Source: Medicago truncatula (taxonomy: Eukaryota > Streptophyta > Magnoliopsida > Fabales > Fabaceae). From it: DNA of 64,000 nt. Where the stretch lies: assembly GCF_003473485.1 (NCBI RefSeq), contig NC_053045.1, forward strand, positions 57,764,494 to 57,828,493. Direction: 5' to 3'. A model generated the notes under the pieces. That model was not told where the DNA came from and did not search any database. It saw nothing but the letters and a program-made list of their open reading frames with translations. Every line of letters starts with the position of its first letter. The first letter of the stretch is position 1. Shown one piece after another: positions 36,829 to 49,467 of the stretch. The position numbers were made by a program, and so were the translations under genes.

Positions 36829-36910
36829 AGATTTCAGAATTTTGCTATATATTGATACCAAACCACTGTTATTCAATCACACTTAACTCTTTCTTTGTTC
36901 TCTCTTTTCA

Positions 36911-37681
36911 ATGGCTTCCTTAAGAGTGAAGAAAGAAATCAATAAACCTAAAAGCCGCAAAAACCAAACACCCATAAGCATCGTAAAAACTCTTCCAAAC
37001 GATTTGTTGGTTAATATCGTGGGGAAGGTCGCATCACGTTCCATGGCTGATCTTTGCAAAATCAAATTAAGCTGCAAAGAGTTTCTTAATGCTTCAGAAG
37101 ACGGTTACGTTTATCAACATGCAGCTATGGATAAGTTTGCTTTGGTTCCACTTCCATGGTTCACCGATGAAAAAGAAACCTCGTTCTTGAGTCGTTGCAA
37201 AGAAAGTGGTAACTTGGAGATTACTTATCGTGAAGGAATGGTGCAATATTTCAGTACTTTGATGGTGGATTTAGGTTTGAAGAATTTGAAGAAGGCTGCG
37301 CTAGAGGGTCATCATGAAGCCAAATATGTTTATTCTATGCTTTTGATGGCTAATTGTGATGATGAAGAAGGAAGAAAACTTGGGTTTGATCTCTTTGGTG
37401 AGTTGAAGAATTCCACAGGCATTACTATTGTGGGTTGTAGAAAGAGGGTGAAGTCTTTTATTCAAAGCATGTGGGTGAAGAATGTTGTGGTGGCTCAAAA
37501 TCAAGGACTCTCTTTGTGTTCTTCTAGCACATGCCACAACCCTAAGACAGAGAAGGTGGTGGTGAAGAAACACTCAACATGGTTTATGGATGAAAGTGAT
37601 AATGATGATGATGTTGGTGTTTGCAAATATTGCGACGGAAACTATGAATTGAGTTTATTTTCTAAGATGTTTCGGGTATAA
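36911..37681 (+). CDS. F-box protein, At2g35280/At1g67623-like
   Basis: A single exon encodes 256 residues. After a basic N-terminus, residues about 22-65 form the F-box: ISIVKTLPNDLLVNIVGKVA, then DLCKIKLSCKEFLNASED. Next comes a Sel1-like helical segment (LKNLKKAALEGHHEAKYVYS, about 124-145). The C-terminal part has CHNPKTEKV, then an acidic DESDNDDD run and a CKYCDGNYELSLFSKMF ending. That layout matches a plant family of small F-box proteins known mainly from uncharacterised members such as At2g35280 and At1g67623. The role inferred is substrate recognition in an SCF ubiquitin ligase through SKP1 binding; the target is unknown. The start is the first ATG downstream of a good TATA box. The gene is divergent from AlaX. 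The family expands quickly in legumes, so orthology is not claimed. Confidence 0.87.
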   Translation: MASLRVKKEINKPKSRKNQTPISIVKTLPNDLLVNIVGKVASRSMADLCKIKLSCKEFLNASEDGYVYQHAAMDKFALVPLPWFTDEKETSFLSRCKESGNLEITYREGMVQYFSTLMVDLGLKNLKKAALEGHHEAKYVYSMLLMANCDDEEGRKLGFDLFGELKNSTGITIVGCRKRVKSFIQSMWVKNVVVAQNQGLSLCSSSTCHNPKTEKVVVKKHSTWFMDESDNDDDVGVCKYCDGNYELSLFSKMFRV

Positions 37682-38090
37682 CTATGTAAACTGGAAAGTA
37701 CAAGCACTAGTACGTTAGCATGAGAATAGGAAAAAGCCTATAAAAAAAGGCTTAGTTGAAGTCTAGTTCTTATTCTAGTTTAAAGTTATTTTTTATTTCT
37801 CTATTTTAGATTTGAGGTTACTATTGTAGAAACAAAAATTGAAGTTGGTTCAACGTGTTTTTATGAGAGAGAATATTTGTCAAAAGATTAAGATGATTAT
37901 GAAACAAAAATAATTCTTTTATACAATTGTATCGAAAAAACTTAACTTTTTTCTGAAAAGGAACAAATTTAATTATTTTTGTTATGATAAATAAATACAA
38001 AATAGATTTTTATTTTCTATAAAATCTCTAATGGACATAATTTTGATGTGTTCTTGTCCTTTCATGAATCTTGATTCACCTGATTTTCAT
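37682..38090. other. F-box 3' region
   Basis: Probable 3' UTR and AT-rich DNA with nothing else recognised. Confidence 0.4.
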
Positions 38091-38099
38091 AAGTGTTCC

Positions 38100-38440
38100 T
38101 AATAACTCAAGTTAATGGAATTTTGGTGTCTCACGTTCAACTTTGTTCTCCTATCCTTGACATGATCTGTTGACAAAGTCTCTTTATTCGCAGATCCATT
38201 GTTTGTCGTGTTCAATCCCTTATTCTTTAGTGTAGTATTGTCGTTGAGAGCACCAAATTGTGGGTATGCGTCATTATCTAGTGTCTTTGACTCACTTTTG
38301 AGCCTCCACCGTGTTCTTGGTTAGTGCCTTGACAAAATAATCATCTCCCTCGCTGGATGTTTCAGTATTGCCTAAACTTCACTCAATTGAGAGGCTTCTC
38401 GTCTAATTGTTGGAATCGCCAACTTGTCAAATTCAGCTAA
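38100..38440 (-). pseudogene. Unassigned coding-like relic
   Basis: The base composition rises in G+C here and the minus strand gives protein-like stretches in more than one frame, for example EFDKLAIPTIRREASQLSE and SSEGDDYFVKALTKNTVEA. A further open part of about 60 codons is Asn/Thr/Lys-rich. No start or complete frame exists. I do not recognise the parent; it may be a host-gene fragment carried here by a transposon. Confidence 0.35.
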
Positions 38441-38970
38441 CAGCTCTCATTTTTAGATGTAAACAAAGTTATAAAAGATTGGAATGAACAAAATGATTTT
38501 TTAAGGATAATTTGTTATCATATTTTTTTTTTCACTTATAAGATTTGCTTTGATCCATATTTGATTCAGGATTTTTCCTATATTTTTCCGTTGGCTTGCA
38601 CGGAAATCATATTTGATTCAAGATTTTTCTTATATAAAAGTTTAGCGATGTTCAATTTAAGAGGGAAATTTCATTTTGGTACTTGGCAAAATGTATAGGG
38701 GTTAAATTAGTTTTCAACGAATAAAGACTATTTCTAATCAAAATAGGTTTAGTTATTACTTTTGATTCAAGTTAATTTGTCTTCCTCTATATTAATTCTT
38801 TATGCTCTATAAATTGTAGAAACGCAAAATATGAATGGAACTAACTTGTCATTTAAAAAATACAAATTTACTTGCATGTAAAGTGGAAGCATGATGATGA
38901 TGCATGTGAAAGTGAAGTTTGGTTTGGCAAATTGATAAAAACCGGTGCATGAGACTGCTAATTTCTTTTA

Positions 38971-39347
38971 GGCTTTGTTTGTGAGTTTGGCAGGAAGGGA
39001 AAGGGAAGATTTTGAGGGATGGAAAATATGAGGGAAAATGGAGAAATGTGTCAAAATTTAAAAGAGTAGTTTTTTAAAGAATGATAAATTAATGCATATG
39101 ATTACTATATTTTTAATTTTAAAAATAATATAACAACATAGATTAAATTTAAAAAATTCATGTAAACCCCCCAAAACCCTCCTCCAATACAATTTTTTAG
39201 TTCCCTTAAATGAGGAGGGTTTAATATTATGAAGAAAAGTTAACCTCCAAAGCCGTACCCTCCCATTTTTCTCTATTTCTTCCACTTGCTCATTCCTTTT
39301 TTCTCAAACCTTCCCCTCACTTCCTCTCCAAACTCGCAAACAAAGCG
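38971..39347. mobile_element. Tourist-like MITE (PIF/Harbinger), 377 bp
   Basis: The ends are inverted: GGCTTTGTTTGTGAGTTTGG on the left against CGCTTTGTTTGCGAGTTTGG on the reversed right. They extend through GGAAGGGAAAGGGAAG-type purine-rich sequence. A TTA target duplication lies at 38968-38970 and 39348-39350. The three-base TTA TSD is typical of PIF/Harbinger. Confidence 0.8.
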
Positions 39348-39350
39348 TTA

Positions 39351-41990
39351 AAATCTCAAGTAAATCAGTAGTTTATTGTTAAAACAAAGTAAAATTGGTA
39401 GTCAATTTTAAAACAACAAAACTTCCCTAATTATAGTAAATTAGTTTTTTAAGTTGTTTTCATACCAAGTCATTGCAGTTATTTAATTATAACAAGCTAG
39501 TCTTTAGGTATATTTTCGTATCACTTATGTTCTTTAAATTATTAAATAGAAACAATTAAAATCGAATAATTTATATTTTTAAGATCGACAATCGCTCAAA
39601 TTGTTACAATTAAATAACTTAAAAGATCTAATTGGTGCATAAAAACATAAAGACCAATTTATTACAATTAATTAACTTAAGACCTAAGTATTATGAAAAA
39701 ACATAAAGGAACAATTTGTTATAATTAAATAAATTAAATGACTTCGAGTGTAATTTAACCTTATGAAATAGTAATTTAAATTGTAAAAATTACTGAAATA
39801 TTGAAGTTAGATCTGTCCAAGAAAAGCTCACTAAAATTAGATAATTAATGTTGATTTTTTTTTTCCAAACTTTTAGTGTTAAATATTTGCTGTGCATATT
39901 TGTTTGGGTAGTTTCATAATCCTATGGATTTCTTGTAATTAGTTGGGGTGTATCATGTGTGCACACATGACACAACCTGCTGTGAAGTTTGAACATATTT
40001 GTAGTCAATCAATTAAAAAAACAATCTTTTTGCCTCATCATTTTTCTTCAATAATTACAGCAACTGGGTTAAGATGAGAAAATCAATGTTGGCGTGAAAC
40101 ATTCTTTTTTACCCCATCTTGTGCCTTTAAAAATCAAGGCGGGGAATCGGAAGAAATAGTGAAAGCACAGTCAAAAAGTTTTAAAAAAACAAATGTTGGA
40201 GAATTTACAAACAAATGTTCATAGGACAAAAATATCTCCAAAAACAGCAGTGCTAGTCAACCTTCAAGACAAATTAGCATCGCGGCTAACATTGCTTGAC
40301 TTCAGTTTATATATATAAAACATTCTAACATTCGCGTGCGATAGAACAGAGTCAAGGAGGGGTTGCAGTGCAATGGTGGGCACAGCAGAATTGAAGGAGG
40401 GAGATGAGAGTGTGGAGAGAAGAGTGTCATTAGTGGCGGAGCTGGTAATAATTTTGAGGGTGTGCCGATTTTCTTAACAGGTGTAAATTTATATATTTTT
40501 TAGAAAACATGTAAATTTTCAAATACGTACATGAGTATTTCGATTTTTTTCGAAAACGTTTTACAGTGAAAAAAAAATCGGAAACACATACCTTGAAATA
40601 TTTGGTGGGGGTGAACTCATATTGAATTAGGAAATGTTAAAAATGAGGGTGAAAAATTTGTTTGTAAAAGTTTAAATATCAAAAGGAGGTAAAATTGAAA
40701 TTTTAAAAAATTTGTAGGGATGAAAGTACATGTGTCGGGTATAAGGTAAAATTTTCAGTGATCGGTTGGAGGCAGCAATTGTACAACAAAAATATGGTGA
40801 CTAGTCAAATAAATGGATGCCTTAACGAGAAAAATGAATAATATTTTGGATTCCTTAAAAAAAATCGGATTGGACGAACACCCTGTATTTCAATTGATCA
40901 AGTCATCCAAGTCTCTAACTGATACATAGGTCATCACATAGACTCGTTCTAAATACACCAAATCGGAATTGCCTAAGGAGATTTGGACCATGTATTTTGG
41001 ATCATATGTTATTTTGCTTCGATATGATCACATGTGTCCAATGAGACAGCTATCCTAACTAGGATCTTGAGGGGTCCTGAAACCTTAGTTTTCCTATTAT
41101 AAAGATTAACTCATGACATTTATCGTTTTTTATGTATACATTTTTTATCATAAAAATCTCATATATTGGATGCATTTTACTTAATCGTCAAAGTGCTTAC
41201 AAATACATTAATATTTTTATTTTGGAGGAGCAAGAAAGTCCATGGTTCTCGGTTCATCAACACCCTCTCTAACCGAAGATCTCTAGCCCAACCGGATTAA
41301 ATACCTATATTTGCTTTTCACCAAACCAACTTAACGTACAAAATTTGAAATGACTAAGTATCAATTATAAAAATAAATAAAAAAATGAAAAAAGTTACAA
41401 ATACGAGAAGAATAAAATAAAGTTCAACTATTGGAGTTGGAGCGCACTTTCATTTCATTGTTGCACTTGCACTTGCACACATTATAATTATAGAGCTTAT
41501 ATTTGATTCTCTGTTTTATTAATGGAATAATAATAAAGAAAAAGAAAAACATCTGCAATTGTTTCAACTCTATAGTCTAGCTTCTATGTATTTCCTTACA
41601 ACAACTGCATTTCATTTTCAATTATGCAAATGAAAAATATTCCCTGTTAACAGCTGTTCCAGCTTCATTAAGCCTTATAAATAAATCCACCTCATTCACA
41701 GCCATAGCTGGACCACAAGGGGCTTAATTGCAAATTCATTATTTTCTTTAATGAAAAAAATATTTATTGTTGAGTTGGGAGAGGTGTAGATGAAGGATTT
41801 AAAATGGTTAAATAAAGTTAGAAATATGATTAATGTGTGCGTGTGTGTGAAGCAATTACTCCGAGTCACGTTAAAGTCAAGTGGCACCATTCGTAAATAA
41901 GAGTGATATCCAATGGCATTTTCACATAAACCATAGCTTATAACATGAGAACGTGCCAACTCAACGGAACTCTCAACTCAAGTAAACAAA
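39351..41990. other. Intergenic DNA before RALF
   Basis: No complete gene. A short coding-like start (MVGTAELKEGDESVERRV) at 40373-40444 runs into a GGCGGAGCTGG...GGGTGTGCC phrase resembling a dispersed plant repeat and is not supported as a gene. A TATAAATA at about 41676 could serve RALF but would imply a long leader. The rest is AT-rich. Confidence 0.4.
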
Positions 41991-41997
41991 CACAAAC

Positions 41998-42378
41998 ATG
42001 AGAACGAGAAACAACCTCTGTGTTTTCTTTCTTCTCTTTTCAATCTTAGCCCTCCACGTGGCACTTTCATCATCCTCCACCCTTGATTTCACCGACAACC
42101 AGCTCAGCTCCTTCTTCCTCCCGTCGGATTCCGGCTGCCGTGGATCCATCGCAGAGTGTAGTCTTCTCGCCGGAGATGAAGATGATAGTGAGTTTATGAT
42201 GGATTCTGAGAGCAACAGGCGCATTTTAGCAGCAAGAAGGTATATTAGCTATGGTGCGCTGAGGAGGAACACTGTCCCTTGCTCAAGACGTGGTGCTTCT
42301 TATTATAATTGTCGGCCTGGTGCTCAGGCTAATCCTTACCGCCGTGGATGCAGTGCCATCACTCGATGCAGGCGTTGA
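41998..42378 (+). CDS. RALF: RALF prepropeptide (RALF1/RALF33 type)
   Basis: The intron-less gene encodes 126 residues. A hydrophobic signal peptide covers about residues 7-24. The propeptide has two cysteines (Cys47, Cys54) and an acidic segment. The subtilase S1P site RRIL lies at 74-77, giving a mature peptide beginning near ARRYISYGAL. The mature part has the receptor-binding YISY motif (82-85), the RRNTVPCSRRGASYYNC block and four cysteines (95, 105, 118, 124) for two disulfides, ending in RCRR. Such peptides are secreted, bind FERONIA-type CrRLK1L receptors and LLG co-receptors, and cause apoplastic alkalinisation and growth arrest. Length and every hallmark are normal. An AATAAAATG-type polyadenylation context lies near 42550. 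The closest Arabidopsis relatives I recall are RALF1, 22, 23 and 33. Confidence 0.95.
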   Translation: MRTRNNLCVFFLLFSILALHVALSSSSTLDFTDNQLSSFFLPSDSGCRGSIAECSLLAGDEDDSEFMMDSESNRRILAARRYISYGALRRNTVPCSRRGASYYNCRPGAQANPYRRGCSAITRCRR

Positions 42379-45300
42379 AATTCTTGTTATTCTCATTTTC
42401 TCTAATTTATTTTTTTATTTGTATTTTTTTATATATATATTTTTGTAATTGATGATCTTGATGATGATTATAGATCTTGTTATTATGTACTACGAGTAAT
42501 GGTATGCTACTACATATACAAGTAGAGAGAATTTGAAGTAGTAGAGTTCAATAAAATGAAATGAAATCTGATTGCGGTTTGTATTTGCAATTTAATTTTA
42601 GGTACACGTTATTATTTGGTTGAGAATTGAGATTTGAGAAGATTATTACTATATATGTCATCAATATTTTGTGTTATTCTTGTTTGTTTGATTTAAGTAG
42701 TTTCTGTTTGTATGAAGTTGTAGCCTTGTATGGGGGGAGTGTTTGGTGGTTTGGAAAGGCAATGTGAGATGAAATTATGGATGCTTTTTGGGATGATAAT
42801 GGGAATGGACAATGAGACCTAAAATTCGGCCACTTTTTGGGTTTTGGCTTTTTGAACATGTGGCTTGAGAGAGAAGGAGAGTGGCATCTCTTTGGGTTGG
42901 TGCCTTGCCTTGTGTATCTCCTTGCTCCCTTTTCTCTTTTCCATTGTTGAAATTGAGGTAAATCGTCCTACTTTCCTAAGTCCCACACCGCATTAACTTC
43001 CTAAGTACCAAAAAAAATTTAAACATTTTGTAAAATTGATTATAGTTAAAGGGTTACCCTCATAAGTGCTTTTAGAGTATTTGTTAAAGAAACGATGTTT
43101 AAATTTTATGTTGAAAAAATTATTTTTTATTATTTTAAAAGGTTGAATATACAATTTCTAGGATAAAGTTTCTACTTTAAAATTTTTAACGAGTGTCTTA
43201 GGACATCTGTTAACATTTCTCATAGCTAAAAATAAATTAAGTTTAAGGAAATGCTTACTCCTTTGAACCAAATAAATTTATCCTTCACTTCTATTTGTTG
43301 CTCTTTATCTCGTGTTCTACCTTTTGCACAAGTTAGCATACCCTAAATTTAAAATAATTTTGCATGTTTATTATCCGGTGCACCAATGATTCTAATGTCC
43401 TTAGGCACGTCAGTGTGATTTTTGCAAACATTAGTTTAAAATCAAAATCAACTCAAATATTTAATAGTATCAATCAGCAACTTGAACTCAGAATAATTTT
43501 TTATGAAATAGAACTAAAAATCGAAGAGAGTAATTTCTTTAAAGGGAAGAACAATCGGAGAGAGTAATAACAATAACAATTTGCTTATATGTTTCAGGAA
43601 GAAAAAGAAAACATTTGCTTATGAAAAACACTCAACTTAATTTTAAGAATAGATTCATACAATTTTAAGACGGCAAAGGTCTTGTTTTTCTCCCGGCCGC
43701 CATGCCGCTAATAGCGTACCTATCTATTTTCAATGGCTTCTCTTTTTTTTTTGGTCTAGTAATTTTCAATGGCTTCTCTAATCTCTAGTTCTCTACTACT
43801 ACTTTGACTTGCCACATATAAAGTATTAGTATTATTTCTTTTGGAATACAATATTAGTATTACTGTAGTATATGTAACAATTTATGTTTTAAAAGGATGT
43901 TATAAAAAGTTCATTTTTCTATCTATTTAGCAATCATTTACGGTATATATTATACTACTTGATGTTTATTTATATCATTAAAGGATTTAATTTGTATGCA
44001 TAGATGATGTACATTTTTCTACACATATAAACAATCAAACTATACCATACCACTTAAATGTTTGTGAAAATATTTATAAACTAGATAAAAGTGTGATTTA
44101 ATTGAATGCATGTATAAAAATTAATCTTATGATTAAAACTGTTACTACATTTGTTCCTAAATCATGGGCTCTGCTTTTCCTTTCCGAAGAGGAATGGTAT
44201 TCTAATTATAATGGATTGAAGACACAGGCTCACATGCATTATTATTATTATGGTCCGCGTGAATTGAAATCAGTGAACGCGCTCGTATGATTATACTAGG
44301 CATCTTACCTTTGTCTGTGACAACTAAAATACACCTCACAAATCTTTGTCTCATTATCTTCTGTCCAAATCTGAACCAACCAACTTCAAAATAAATCCCT
44401 AACCCGAACGGCAATGACACTTCTATATCTACATTTCTTTTGACCGGTTCTATAAATATAGTTACATATCACACACACGCAGTTTAGTTTTATTATTACA
44501 TTTAAGGGCCAGCATATCATATCTGAACGTGATTTTGTACCATATTTCTCAAGGAACTCTTTGCTACGCTGTCGGATATCATCACACAATTGATGCCATG
44601 TTTCGAACCCGTATTGAGTAGATAAAAATCTTCAATTACGATACATATTTAAGTCATAAAAATCTCATACCTAATAAAACATGTCATTCTTAAGCAGTTT
44701 AGTAGACACATAAAGTACAAACTTGGAACAAAAAATAAATAACAAATGACAAGCAGAGAAGCACAACCATATAATCACCAACAAAGACAATAAATCTAAA
44801 AAAAAATTGAGACCGGGTAATGATGTAGTCAAAATACAATGTTGCCATAGTAGCAAGATATAGATGCGGTGGTTGAGGTGGAGCCGTGGAGGGCGATCCA
44901 TTGGAGAATGACTTGTAATGATCATGCTTCGTAGGAAAAAAAAAACTATAGGCCAGCGGTGCACAAGGAGAACTTGTCAGGCGTTTCGCACCACCGGATA
45001 ATCGCAAGGGAATCAATTGCATTGGGCACCAAGTGAGATAGGCAGAATTAGCGCTGATGCAGGGGAAAGCCATAACAACATATCGAAGCTGGACGACTTA
45101 GGTTGAAGAAAAGAGACACACAACACAAATTAGGACAAACTTGAAAAAGGATGTTACAAGGAGAGGTATGCACAGAGCGGAACTCGTAGTTAGAAAAAAA
45201 TAGAGGTAAAACGTGAAAACGAGACAAAAGAGAGATTGTACATCGTACTAATTCTAGCATGGAACCTTAAAACAATGCAAGGAGAAGCATAACAAAATAG

Positions 45301-45550
45301 TACAATATTTGATAATCGTTTAAGCCTTGCATTTTTTAATATATTTTCCTTGTGACTAAAGTTTTTCACCTGCATCAACAAAGATTTGTTCAATTGTTAG
45401 GGATATGATCATTGCCATAATTACGTGGATTTAAATTTTGATGTCGGGGTAAGAACTTCGCTAGTGGGATAATAAGTAGGGCGACTACTAGCTGCAAAAA
45501 CATCCACAATAGATCCATTATTTTTTAGAGTATCTTGTTCTTTGATTGTG
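42379..45550. other. Intergenic DNA after RALF
   Basis: The first 200 bases are RALF 3' UTR. No gene is supported farther on. A tiny A-tailed insertion with an 18-bp target duplication lies at 43726-43779. Minus-strand frames around 44200-45390 overlap each other, lack domains and are not credible. Confidence 0.4.
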
Positions 45551-45640
45551 TATCACCATCAAAGACAACAACTTTGACATTCTCATTCTCAAAATTCTAC
45601 GTTCTTCGTTTTTTTTTTTGAGAGAAACGTTCTTCGTTTT

Positions 45641-48600
45641 ATACCATAGACAAATTCAACCATTTAATTTCTTAGCTTGAATCTCGTTCAATCCACAAAC
45701 ACGGGCAATTTCATCTACAATTGAGATCGCTTGACAGATCTCATCCCCTTGAGAGTTTGTGTAAAAGCTGATAATTCAACTAAATATAGTTTTTTTTTTT
45801 TTTTTTTTAGGAAAACTTAATAGAGTTGTTACTTGTTAGTTTATGATTTCGTTTCAAATCAATTAGCAATAGCATATTTCTCTCCACGAAGAAGACAAAT
45901 GGACTAAAGGTTGGATGGTAAATAAAATTGACATGGATATGAAATGCTTGTATAAGAAATTTTTGAGACAATATCAATCTTGATATCAGGTGCCTATCAA
46001 ACTATGTTAATTAGTATCATCAAGCCCTACAACTCAATTGTTCTGCAATGAAGTAGATTTGGAATAATTTTCCCCAAACAGTGTGAGGCAATTTGATATC
46101 ATTTCCTCAAATCTATTTGTTTCATGAATAGAAAGGTTTTTCCATTGAATTGACTTGTATAATGGAGCAGAATCTATGGTCCCCTATCCAACTATCAACT
46201 GGGACCGAAACATTATCACTTGACATTTGCAGATGCTATTAACTTCTTTTTGGAAGCTTCTACCGATCAAAGTGAGACTATTACACCTCTGAAATCAATT
46301 TGAGGCTATAGTACTATTTTGGATTTTTTTTTCCACCAACTTTGGATCTAAAAGTGAGCCAAGATAATAATCTGGTTTTATTTTCTCCAACTTAACGGTG
46401 GCTTCAAAAGCACAAATGACTCAGGAATATTTGGTTGCTTTTCATCCTCCATAAGATAATGGATTAACTAATCCTATAGTTTCATTTTGGATAAGGAAAA
46501 TCATATGCTGAGAAACTAGAATGCTCATAATTCCTTGACGACAGATCATGAACACAAATCAGATTTGTGCTAGGTCCAAAAAAATTAAATATTTGTGATT
46601 ACCTTGACAGAAATGTATAAATTTCTCACAAGGGTTCATGAACAATGTAAGAAGGTGCACCTGATTGCAAACCCAAACATTGGGGTGTGATGGGACTTTT
46701 GGTCCCTTACAACTATAAAAACACTCAGAATGGTCAGTTTTGGTCCTTTACAACTATAAAAACACTAATACTGGTCAACACAAAAAATGACTGGTCCCTT
46801 TACAACTATAAAAACACTCAGGCTGGTCATCACAAAAAATGCAAGTGCAAGAGCTATTTTAGTTTGATCAATGTCACTTATAATGGGTCATCAACAATAT
46901 GCAAAAACATATTGTTTTTGCCGAATTTGAAAGTTAGTTGAGGTATTTGTGAATAGTTCTGAACTATAATTTTCTTTTTTTCAAACGATTGTGGAGAGTA
47001 ACGAACTTTGTTCCTCAATTATGAGTTCATTGACTACTTCAAAGAGTCTAAAGTACAATATTTAAGTGTTTTTTTAACTATTGGGCTAAGAAAGACATAA
47101 AAATCAAGGTAGAGCAAAACTTTTAAGGAATAAGTTGCTTAAAAGGCTTGTTTGATTGATTGTGTATGTGGAAAAAAAATTGTACAAGTACAATATTTAT
47201 AGGAAAACGCTAATCATACTAGTCAAAACAATGCGGTCTACAAAATTCAGTTTTACTCAATTAATTAGGTGGATAACGCATGAATTACCTCGTTGTTAGG
47301 GGTATGTGGCGCCTCACGTTTGACTTGACCTTCTCTCTTTCGTGTTGTTTCTTGTTTCCTTTATCCACATGTGCACTGACTCCTTAGAAGGTGTTTATGT
47401 GCCCACAATTATTTTGTTTAATTGTGGTACAAACATCAAACACAGGTAAACTGACAAATTGTCAAGTTCCACTAAGATTTGAATGATTCTAATATCCTCA
47501 CGACCTTTGAGGTCTTCGATAGAGTTGAGAAAGATTTGATTAACTCGTATTCAATTGAATCTACATTCTCCTAACTTTCAATCGATTGAGTGGAACTCGT
47601 TTGTTTCTAAATTTGTTTGTCTGTCGATCTCGGCTAACAAGTTATTTATTTTTCGGCGTGTTCTGCTGTGTTGCATTACCACTTAACTTTGAGTTGTGAG
47701 GTGAAGTGACATTAACAATAATTATTGCGCGTGGACAATAGCATCATTGCATCGTAAAAGAAAAGAAATAGTAGTTGAAAACCTTGTCTCGACTTGCAAA
47801 TACGAAAAACTCATTAACTTATGTCCATTTGATTACTTCAATGATAATCTTGACCCTTTTAATTATATTGATTAAGAGCCTAATCATTAAGTGGTCTCTT
47901 TCTATAAATCAACTCAAACAAATGTTGCATTTGGACTTGCTATATATCTTATTCCTTTGAATTGTCTGTCCTTTTTGCTAAGAACTCACTTCTTGATCTT
48001 CTTTGACCTTTTTTTAGTACTTTCTTGAGCACTTCTTTCATAACCTGACTTTTGAGAATGACTTCTTTGAAATCCATAACCAAGATGAAGTGAATTGTCT
48101 TTAGAACCCTTTACCATATCCAAGAGACCAAGACCATGTTACTCTTCACCCTTGCATTGTGAATGTTGAGTAATACATAAGTGAGAAGATGCATAAATCT
48201 AATGTCTAAAAGTGCTGATTAAATATGTTGTTGCTCTTGATTCAATGTGAAGATCTTGAGGCCTCCTCTCATGACCCAACAATGACATGAAAGTTGAAGG
48301 TTACTAAAGGGACCAACTCCTTGTGTGTAAACACATATTTCTAATGTGCTACTCTTTTTTAACTTATTCTAATGTGAAGATCTTGATTCAATGTGCTTAA
48401 AATGATACATAACAAAAATAAGATATTTTGACATTTTAAACTCTAATAAATATTTCATTCGATATAGAATATTTTAATTTAGATGTAATTTTTACTATTT
48501 TACCATTTTAAATGTCTTTTTTTTTATAAGGAACGACATGTTATCAGATAATTTGTTGATGCGGTTTTATAAAATAAAAATAATATACCATTCATTTTAA

Positions 48601-49270
48601 AATGAGGAAAGCTTAAGAATTTTACGCACAAACTAAGAAATATAGTGAATCATTCTTATTTTTGTTTGATCCTTCTTATTTTAACTTTTTTTTAAGGACT
48701 TATTTTAACTTATTCTACTCTTTTTAACATACTTTCTAATTATTTAAATACTAATAAGGATTTTTTTTTTGAATAAATAAATACTAATAAGGATGATTAG
48801 CTCTACTAATTAATAAGGATGATTAGCTTTACCAATTTAAGTTAATGATTTAAGAGTTGACAGTCCAAGTATCAAGTAATATAAAAATTAACATCCTAAC
48901 ATTTGTTATTTAAAGAAAAACTTCCTTAAAATTTTTTAAAAGAAGTTTATTATTTTTATTTTATTTCAATGAAACTACTCGAAGACGATTTTTCTTTTTG
49001 TGTTAATCTTTGATTTAAAAAAAAAAAAAAAAATAGTTTTGTTGAAATCAAAAGATAAATAAAATTTGGTCCCTAACTGTTCCAACAATAGTGGAAATCA
49101 AACAGTTTTTTTTTTTTTTAAGGAAGAAATCAAACAGTGTTGTAAGTTGTAACCAGTATTTAACTTGTTTTTCTCCAATTTAATCACCTACATACACGTA
49201 AAACGTGAAAATAATAAAACAAAATAAAATAAAAAAACGCGTAGGAAAGAAATTTAGACAGAGAGAAAAG
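45641..49270. other. Intergenic DNA, decayed sequence of unknown origin
   Basis: Parts of 45900-46600 and 47300-48300 are less AT-biased and look like old decayed coding or transposon DNA, but I could not assign a family on either strand. Two tiny A-tailed insertions lie at 48746-48794 and 49094-49138. No intact gene. Confidence 0.35.
46691..46842. repeat. Three-unit tandem repeat
   Basis: GGTCCYTTACAACTATAAAA, followed by ACACTMA and a TGGTCA block, occurs three times, starting near 46702, 46744 and 46794. Unit length is about 42-50 bp. Units two and three also share CACAAAAAATG. A short open frame crosses it without a recognised product. Confidence 0.75.
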
Positions 49271-49467
49271 AGTGGAGAAGATTCTGAGTTCATTCCATAA
49301 TTCACTTCATCACTTCTTACATTACACTGTCTCTGATCTTATTTTGTGGATCTTTCTTTCTTTCTTCTCCACCGACAAAACACAAAACACCCTTAAATCC
49401 CTTTTTATTTACGATCATACCATCACCCTCTTCATCTTCGATTCTCTGCGTCGCACCTCACACAACA

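Noticed and set aside
44202-45393. Several overlapping minus-strand frames
   Set aside because: Mutually overlapping, no domains and no splice-consistent structure; treated as chance.
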